Below, one piece after another: positions 57,086 to 64,000 of a DNA stretch of 64,000 nt. The stretch is from Scilla litardierei (Eukaryota; Streptophyta; Magnoliopsida; Asparagales; Asparagaceae), in the NCBI GenBank assembly GCA_030789695.1, contig CM061141.1, forward strand, positions 324,555,938 through 324,619,937. The letters run 5' to 3'. The position numbers were made by a program, and so were the translations under genes. The notes beneath the pieces were generated by a model. That model was not told the DNA's origin and did not search any database. It saw only the letters and a list, made by a program, of their open reading frames with translations. The number at the start of each line of letters is the position of its first letter. Position 1 is the stretch's first letter.

Positions 57086-59145
57086 GTATGTTTTTTTAAT
57101 GGTTTTCAATGTTATGTTTGCTAGACTCCAGAGTTGAACTAGGAACTACCTTGGATGGGATTCTTGTTACTACTGAGATTTTTAGTTTCAAATGGACGTC
57201 TCAAATGGACGTCTCATGTATGTCTCATTTAATGTAATAAAATTGACAGGCAGATCATTCCTACAATAAGCTGTCCATGGGCTGAGGGGAGCGGACAGTC
57301 CAGTTTTCCCATGCTTGATTCGGTTGCTTTGGTGGGCGCTCATTTGCCAGCTCATTCTTCGGATTCCATTTTTACGTGGTTCATTAAATGATTTACAAAG
57401 AAAATCAATTACATTGTTTTAATGTGAAGAATGGCATTAATTAATGTGACAAATGAACTCTTCTGGATATTCTGGCTTATCAGAATGGGATTGTGTTTTC
57501 TTGAATTCAAAAGAGGAGGGACGAAATAGAGGTGAGCTTTTGGCTATGGAGTTGGTGGACAGAGGAGCCCCACATGCATGCATATGCGATGTGTGTATCA
57601 TCACAACAATATGGTCGTCATCAAGAAATAGAGTAGGGTTGTGAGAGCTGTTATATGTTTCTTTCACTCCATCGAGATGTGAGAGAGCAGGCTGCAGATT
57701 GAAGACAGAAGGCAGTGGGGGCGTTTTGATGAGGATGATTGAGATGTGGTATTTGTTGATTTTTTGATAGGTGCTTTGAGTTTTTGGTATCGGATGAGCT
57801 TGCAGTTTCTAAAAGCAGGATTTGAGATTTTTTATAGCCGTTGTAAGTTGCTTTCACTGAGACCAGAATAGCAACCGTTCGCTATCATTATCGGCCTCAT
57901 CCTAAATTTGAAACTGGCCAACATTAATACAAGGCTCATTCATTACACATGCTGTGCTCTGTTGCGACGACTCATTTATCACCAGTTAACCCTAGCCCAA
58001 GACCTGCCATGTCCTACTTTATTAGCTGGTTGCTTTAACCTTGCGGGAAGAAAATCGTTTGTAATAAAACCATCAAATTTCCAGAGATTCATTAAATTTT
58101 GAGACCATGTTCTTCTGTACTATTCATGTTGGGCCCAAACATCAATCCTATATTCCTAATTATGATCCAAGTTTTGAAAGGCAAATGGGGGCAAACCTTT
58201 AATTCTAATGCAGCAAATGAGTGTAAAATTTTCATATTTTGCATGGCATAATATTAAGATATGCTTTAATACTTGTACAACCGTAGGCATAATCTTTATT
58301 AGACTTTGTTAACAAAGGTCACAAAGTTAATTGTGTTTGTTTGACGTTGCTGTCATTTGGGATTCTATCTGGCTTTATTATTTACATATGAAATTATTAT
58401 TTTACTAACCGAGCTACATGCCTCCTTGCTGCCTATAAATAGTAGTTGATTGGTGACTCATAGCTGCTCTTCATAAGCAAGCACGACTAGCATTGATGAT
58501 CTCAAGGACAAGGGACATGCCAGGAATATGCATATTACTCGGCTAGCGACTAGCCCAACAGTAATACAAAACGAACACGAATTGATTAGCAAAGGTTTGT
58601 AAAGCAAGATTAAGCCTTCTCAACTCAAATGAACTTAAGATAGGCACTTCGACGTATTGACTATGGAGAAGAAGAACATGACATAAAATTAATCTGTTTA
58701 TAAACCTGGTCAAAAAACCCATGCCCTACCGAGCTCTAATCAGATCGGGTTAAGTCAGACTCGCGCTGGGTTTATTCCGATTCTTAACCCTAATTTACCA
58801 AGGCATGAGAGCATTTTAATGTCATTATGCAGTAATCGGGTTAGGTCCTTGGCAAAAAGAACAGTTAGCCGTTATCGACGCACGGATCGATGCCATGTGT
58901 CACGTGTTTTGAAGATCAATGATTTATAGGGTTGAGATTTAATAAATTTGTTATATTTTCTAAAACATACACAGAGACCAAATCCTAGTATTGAACTCCA
59001 AAAAGTAAGGATACATGGGATATACTCATGCATCAAGAACCTAACCCGAATCCCATTCCACATTGTCAAGGTGTCAAAATGGCCCGCCCAGGCCAGCCAG
59101 GCCCGGGCCCGGGCCATAGGCCGGGCCGGCCCGGGCTCAAAGTAG
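57086..59145. other. AT-rich region without recognisable gene
   Basis: Composition of ordinary plant intergenic or intronic DNA. Notable points only: a direct repeat of AAATGGACGTCTC at about 57192-57217; a TATA box TATAAATA at 58434-58441 followed by an ATG at 58494 with only 16 codons before a stop; and a GGCCCGGGCC-rich stretch at 59085-59135. No open frame has a recognisable domain. Confidence 0.55.
58434..58441 (+). promoter_or_regulatory. TATA-box-like sequence without an obvious gene
   Basis: TATAAATA in GCCTATAAATAGTAG, followed at about 30 bases by CA-rich leader-like sequence. No downstream coding region is recognisable, so this may be a relic promoter or chance. Confidence 0.3.
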
Positions 59146-59150
59146 ACCTT

Positions 59151-59940
59151 AAGACTGGGGGTGGCTCCCCAAGTCGGCCGATCGACTTGCCGACCGTAAG
59201 GATGATGACAACTCCCTAGCAGGCCGACCACACATTGACCGTAAGGCTGGGGGCAACTCCCCCAGCAGGCCGATCGACCATAAGACTGGGGTAGCTCCCC
59301 AGCCCGTCGACCGATTTGCCAACCGTAAATCTGGGGGCAACTCCCCCAGCAGGCCGGCCACATATCGGTGGTAAGGCTGGGGACAAATCATCCAGCAGGC
59401 TGATCATTCGATCGACCATAAGACTGGAGGTAGCTCACCCACCCGACCGACTGACTCGTAGACCGTAAGGCTGGGGGCAACTCCCCAGCAGGTCGACCAC
59501 ATATCGACCGTAAAGCTTGGGCAACTCCCCAACGGGCCGATAATCCGATCGACCGTAAGGCTGGGGGAAACTGTCCCAGCAGGACGATTAGCTGATCGAC
59601 CGTAAGGCTGGGGCAACTCCCCCAGCAGGTCGGTCATCCGATCGACCGTAAGACTGACGGTAACTCCCCCAGTAGGTCGATCATTCGATCGACCGTCCAT
59701 CTGGTCGATCATCTGATCGACCGTAAGGCTGGGAAAAACTCTCCCAGTAGGCCGATCATCCGATCGACCGTAAGGCAGGAGGCAACTCTCCCAGCAGGCC
59801 AATCATTCAATCGACAGTAAGGCTGGGGCAACTCTCCCAGTGGGACGATCGTCCGATCGAACATAAGGCTGGGGGTCAACCCCCCCAGCGGGCTGATCGT
59901 TCAATGAGCTATAAGGCTGGGGGGTAACCCCCAATAGGCT
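59151..59940. repeat. Hairpin minisatellite (GTAAGGCTGGGGGCAACTCCCCCAG units)
   Basis: About 15 units of roughly 45-60 bp. Each has CGATCGACCGTAAG, then a hairpin CTGGGG-CAACT-CCCCAG, then CAGG(C/T)CGATCATC. Stem changes are matched on both sides in several units: TTGGG with CCCAA at 59516-59531, CTGGGA with TCCCAG at 59729-59747. By position and style it resembles the 3' untranslated minisatellite of element A and is probably part of another Tat-type element. Confidence 0.85.
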
Positions 59941-60050
59941 AACCAAGGCCCCCGATGGCAAGCCTATAGCGAATCAAACACGAGGGCATGTGGCAATTTC
60001 CCCGACAGTGCGATTACGCGATTAGACTTGGGCCGATGGATGACCCCATA

Positions 60051-60130
60051 GGTGAGCTGATCGCACCCTAGGTGAGCTGATCGCACCATCGGTGAGCTGA
60101 TCGCACCCTCGGTGAGCTGATCGCACCCTC
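60051..60130. repeat. Four exact-spaced 20-bp repeats
   Basis: GGTGAGCTGATCGCACC starts at 60051, 60071, 60091 and 60111. The last three bases of each unit vary (CTA, ATC, CTC, CTC). Confidence 0.95.
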
Positions 60131-60159
60131 CGTACTAACCAATCAAGAAGCGTCCACAA

Positions 60160-60954
60160 GAAACCCTTCCCGCCAGTCGAGCCACCGATCGACCTCAACA
60201 CGAACAGTGGGAAGAGGGGGGCAAGGCCGAAGACAAAGACTACAACGAACACACCAAGAAAAAGAGAGAAAACCAAAAGGGCAAAAACTTCTATTATCTA
60301 TCCGATTTTGTTACAAATAAAAAGGGAAATCAAGAAGAAGATCGCTACGACTGCCTACGGTACGGGAGCCCGGGAAGAACTCTCCCACGTTGCTTTAGCA
60401 ACGTCCCTCAACCCGGTGAGCTAGTCAGGGCAGTGGAGGGGCGAAAAAGCGAATGCCGAACCCGCTCCTCGTACGCCAAGAATCCCTCCAGGAAGGACTG
60501 AGCAATCTGTGGGGGCCAGGACGTCGTTGTAGCACCTCACAACTTCACTAACAAGCCGCTGGGGATCCGCCCACCGCAGGAAACCGATCTCGGAACAAAG
60601 CTCGGCCCTTTACTTCCTGTGTTCTTCTTGGGCGAGGGACAATGCCCCCTTTGCCTCCTCGACGGACCCCTCGGCAGCAACCTGAGAGGCATCTGTGACC
60701 GACAGCTCTCCTTCAACTTCTCCACCTCCGATGTAAGCTGGATGTAACTCCTTGCAGACCCCTTCGGTCGCTTGCTCGGCCACCTCCGCCCTTAGACGCT
60801 CCCGTCGAGGGTCGCCTCGAGCTCGGCAACCCGCTCCGCATGCCTCTGCACCCCCACAGCCATCGAGGACGCCAGCGATACGAAAAGGATGAGGGTCGAG
60901 CTTAACAAGATGGGAGCGAGTGAAGGGAGAAGACTCACATGCTGAATCTGCCAT
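60160..60954 (-). pseudogene. Degraded minus-strand frame, Tat-type extra ORF candidate (C-terminal part)
   Basis: 60954-60610 has coiled-coil-like, charged content (RLRAEVAEQATEGVCKELHP; SVEEAKGALSLAQEEHR). After a frameshift, 60600-60430 reads FLRWADPQRLVSEVVRCYND. Composition is coding-like but broken. Its place beside a 3'-type minisatellite suggests the antisense ORF some Tat elements carry. Function unknown. Confidence 0.4.
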
Positions 60955-61727
60955 ACCATGCAGTCCACCAGGCTTTTAGACTGGACCCTCTCGAGGAGAG
61001 AGTAATCCCCGTAGGGCAGAGCTCTATGCCAACCGGACAGCTACGTCGAGGTCGATAAAAACCGACCACCCAGATAGAACCTCGAGCCAGGCCAGAACAA
61101 AGACAGCGCACACCTTGCCATGACCAGAGTATCCTTGGCCTGGAGGGTAGGAGAAGCCTTCCCCACGGCCTGGGGGCTCCCCTGGAAAGCGACCAACGCG
61201 AGACGTGCCTCTGGAAGGCACCGTTCCCTTTCTTCTTCTTCTTCTTCTTCTTCTTCTTCTCGGGCCTCTCAGAACCCGAGCAAGAATGCTCCCCATCGGC
61301 CCCTGACCCCCGGTCGATGCAACGGGGTCCGGCCCAAGGCCAGTCGAGGCCACCTCGACGGGGCCAGATCGACGAGATTGTCAACCAGGCTCACCGTGAT
61401 GAGGGAAGAGCCCGCAGCAGTCGGGATCGAAGCCTGACATGGGGGATCACTGATCGGACCCACTGCGGCGGGACAAGAACCTGCAGTGGCCGAGACCGGA
61501 GCCGAGCTCAATGGAGCATTGACCGGACCTGTCACCATGGGGGAAGAGCCTGTAGTCGAGGGCTCATCCACCCTCCTTAGCATCCCAACTGGTAGCTCAG
61601 CCTCCCGAGCTGCCTCCTCCTCCGTACGACACAGCGCATGGCCAGAGGAGCTTCCCCGAGAGCCCTGAGCACCCCAATGGATGAGTTGATGCAAGTCATA
61701 AGGACGGTTGAACTCCTGGCTTGCCAT
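60955..61727 (-). pseudogene. Degraded minus-strand frame, N-terminal part of the same remnant
   Basis: Starts MASQEFNRPYDLHQLIHWGA at ATG 61725-61727 and is Ser/Thr/Ala/Pro-rich. It is closed at 61269, with a second frame (61384-60935) containing a run of ten Lys encoded by the GAA microsatellite at 61230-61260. No domain recognised. It may be joined to the frame at 60954-60610 by frameshift. Confidence 0.4.
61230..61260. repeat. (TTC)n microsatellite
   Basis: About ten uninterrupted TTC/GAA repeats. Confidence 0.97.
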
Positions 61728-61825
61728 TCCTGCAAAAGAAAGGAGAATCAGGGTAAGATAAATGGGATGACGAAGTTTAAAAAGTGCCTTTACCGGGGGA
61801 CCACAAGACGCTTTTGAGGAGGAGT

Positions 61826-62420
61826 GATCACTCCATATTTTACACCTTTTTTCCGCATGTTTTCATGACGTTTTGATCGCCCATATTGCGTTTTTCACGA
61901 TTATTCGACAATATCACGATGCTTTTCACTATTTCTTATTTTTGTCGTATTTTAGGAAATATGGAGCGATTTGGAGCGAAAACGAGATCGAAGGAGTTTC
62001 ACGCACTTCGGAGTCACTTACGGCTTATTTGAGGACTTATCAGCGATAGAGGATGAGCAGAAGAATAAGGAATCTCACAGGAGCGATGAGGAGGCGAAAA
62101 GGAGAAGAAAGGAGCTCAAGAGCACATCACTCGGCCGAGCAAGACTGCTCATTCGGCCAAGTGAAGAATCACCCTCGCCCGAGTGAAACGGATACGCACT
62201 GAAGATTTTCCATGTTTCCTCGGCCGAGTGAGAAAGCCCACTCGCCCGAGTGGTACAGAGAATTCGTCCAGAGAAGCTGCCAAGTTACTGGAATTTCTGA
62301 GGTAGCCAACTCGGCCGAGTATGATTGCTCACTCGGTCGAACGAAGAAGACTACTCGGCCGAGTCACCCCGAGAGACAGACCCCTGAAAACCCCGAAGTT
62401 ACTAAAAACCCCAAATGTTT
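61826..62420 (+). repeat. Truncated LTR-like sequence, possibly Athila
   Basis: GTGATCACTCCATATTTTACACC, CATGTTTTCATGACGTTTTGATCG, and GGAAATATGGAGCGATTTGGAGCG are the kind of sequence I associate with Athila LTRs, in plus orientation. The right part (62125-62365) repeats the palindrome CTCGGCCGAGT and variants (CTCGCCCGAGTG) about eight times. There are no ends, partner LTR or duplication in the window, so identity and orientation are inference. It abuts integrase coding sequence of opposite orientation at about 62420-62428. Confidence 0.45.
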
Positions 62421-62424
62421 TCTA

Positions 62425-64000
62425 TAAAGTGACTTCCTCCGTCGCTTATCAAAGTACTGGGCACCCCAAAGCGCGGGAAAATATTCTGCTTAAAAAACTT
62501 TAAGACAACCCTTGCGTCATTGGTGGGGGGGTGGCGATGGCTTCTACCCATTTGGAGACGTAGTCCACGGCCAACAAGATATACTTGTTACCCTTGCTTG
62601 ACGGAAATGGTCCCATGAAGTCCACTCCCCAACAATCAAAGAGCTCAATCTCAAGAATGGGCTTCATTGGCATCTCATTTCGTTTCGAAATATTCCCGGT
62701 TCGTTGGCATCTATCGCACGCCTTGACGAAGTCGTACGTGTCTCTGAACATGGTTGGCCAAAAGAATCCACTCTGTAATATCTTAGCGGTAGTCTTTGAA
62801 GCGGCGTGATGACCCCCGCATGGCATACCATGACAATGCAAGATGATGGAGGTGGCCTCCTCCTTAGCGATACATCTCCGGATAACCCCATCCTTGCATA
62901 TTTTAAAGAGGTAAGGGTCTTCCCAGAAATAGCTACGGACCTCATGCATAAACCTCCTCTTTTGCTTCGTCGTCATCCCGCTAGGTTTAATCACACAAGC
63001 CAAGTAATTGACATAGTCCGCATACTAAGGAACTTCCCCGGGCCTTATAGCGTATAGCCTCTTATCAACAAAGGAGTCATCGATGGGCAAACTTTCGTCC
63101 TCCTTGTCACGAATAAGTCTAGACAAATGGTCTGCCACAACGTTGTCCGTGCCCTTCTTATCTCTGATTTCCAAATCGAACTCTTGCAATAGAAGTATCC
63201 ACCTAATCAACCTAGGTTTTGCCTCTTTCTTGTTCAGGAGATACTTCAATGCCGCATGGTCGGTGTGGACAATTACCTTGGATCCAAGGAGATATGAGCG
63301 GAACTTTTCAATGGAGTACACGACTGCTAGAAGCTCTTTCTCCGTAGTTGTGTAGTTTTTCTGTGCGTCATCCAACGTCTTGCTTGCATAGAATATTGCA
63401 TGGAGCTTCCTATCTTTCCTTTGCCCCAAAACCGCTCCAATTGCTTGGTCACTTGCATCACACATGAGTTCAAAGGGAAGGCTCCAATCCGGTGGCTAGA
63501 AGATGGGCACAGAAATTAGTGCCTCCTTCAATGTATTGAAGGCTTGCAAGCATTCACCTGAAAAAACAAACGGAGCATCTTTAGCAAGCAAGGAAGTAAG
63601 AGGTCGGGCAATCAAGGCAAAATCCTTGATAAAGCGGCGGTAAAACGCCGCATGACCAAGAAAGCCTCTAATGCCCTTGATATTAATAGGAGGAGGGAGT
63701 TTCTCGATTACCTCAATCTTTGCCTTATCTACCTCAATTCCTCTCGAGGAGACAAGGTGCCCAAGAACTATACCTTCCGTGACCATGAAGTGACATTTCT
63801 CCCAATTTAGAGTTAGATTATTTTGTTGGCACCTTTTAAGGACTTTAGTAAGATTAGCCAAACAAGAATCAAACTCGCTTCCATAAACCGAAAAATCGTC
63901 CATAAAAACTTCCATAATATTTTCAAAGTAATCGGAAAATATGGATTTCATACATCTCTGAAAGGTGGCGGGAGCATTACAAAGACCAAAGGGCATCCTA
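62425..64000 (-). pseudogene. pol: Ty3/gypsy Athila-type pol: RT C-terminus, RNase H, integrase (truncated both ends)
   Basis: One minus frame from the window edge to about 62540. RT: MPFGLCNAPATFQRCMKSIF and active site FMDDFSVYG, then WEKCHFMVTEGIVLGHLVSSR and RGFLGHAAFYRRFI. RNase [45 protein letters not shown]. Integrase: zinc module [15 protein letters not shown]...CDRCQRTG and [17 protein letters not shown] at 63496 (for Gln after VPIF) and TAG at 63025 (for Trp after GEVP) interrupt it. A run of G at about 62524-62530 shifts the frame; integrase continues as [19 protein letters not shown] and TLISDGGSHF to about 62425, where it ends abruptly. The catalytic Glu and C-terminal domain are missing. 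Confidence 0.9.

Noticed and set aside
59067..59135. hAT-type transposon end (GGTGTCAAAATGG followed by GGCCCGGGCC-rich sequence)
   Set aside because: The wording resembles some hAT termini, but there is no partner terminus, no 8-bp duplication and no transposase in the window.
62400..62500. TATA box and leader of the Athila-like LTR (TTTCTATAAAG)
   Set aside because: On the minus strand this stretch reads as integrase (LISDGGSHF; FKQNIFPRFG), so it belongs to pol and the LTR-like segment ends before it.

Overview
This window looks like repeat-rich nuclear DNA of a flowering plant. It holds no bacterial-type operons and no RNA gene that I could recognise. Nearly everything between 2.5 kb and the right edge is LTR retrotransposon sequence of typical angiosperm lineages: Ty1/copia Ale (Retrofit)-like and SIRE (Maximus)-like elements, and Ty3/gypsy Tat-like and Athila-like elements. 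The only plausible ordinary protein-coding gene is a small GRF-type zinc-finger/membrane protein at 1726-2181. The species cannot be named from the sequence.

Layout. Positions 1-850 are a very regular 68-bp tandem repeat, followed by the GRF gene. Positions 2491-9210 are a minus-strand Ale-like copia element with 146-bp LTRs that differ at one base and a perfect AATTT target duplication. Its pol is wrecked, and it has an unusually long leader containing a GC-rich palindromic minisatellite. Positions 9211-11175 are non-coding, partly LTR-like. Positions 11181-56968 are one Tat-type gypsy element (A, plus strand, LTRs about 1.19 kb, target duplication GTTTG) swollen to 45.8 kb by insertions into its 3' untranslated region. 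These are a solo LTR (20629-23052, duplication CTATT) and a SIRE-like copia element B (23294-52389, minus). B contains a related element C (30123-49115, minus, right end deleted), and C contains a complete SIRE-like element D (32395-44896, minus, duplication GCATC). Hand comparison of LTR pairs gives decreasing divergence in the order A, B, C, D, exactly as the nesting demands. From 56969 to about 59145 there is AT-rich single-copy-looking DNA with one exon-like fragment. Positions 59151-61727 look like the degraded 3' part of another Tat-type element. Positions 61826-62420 are LTR-like, and 62425-64000 is a truncated minus-strand Athila-type pol that runs off the window.

How the parts work. 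D is the best preserved element. It has a 746-codon gag, then pol (protease, integrase, reverse transcriptase, RNase H), then a third ORF downstream of pol, between iMet-tRNA-primed LTRs. B is an older copy of the same family. C belongs to a sister family that keeps gag and ORF3 but has no pol, so if it ever moved in this form it needed enzymes from another element.

The most striking unexplained pattern is a modular array of short palindromic words able to fold into hairpins. The same GACCGACTAG/CTAGTCGGTC module, with partly compensatory changes in its inner stem, occurs in the SIRE-like LTRs, again between pol and ORF3 of the same elements, and in the unrelated solo LTR. Other elements in the window carry their own palindromic words (AGTCGACT, CTCGGCCGAGT, CCCTGCAGGG) or a hairpin minisatellite with compensatory changes.
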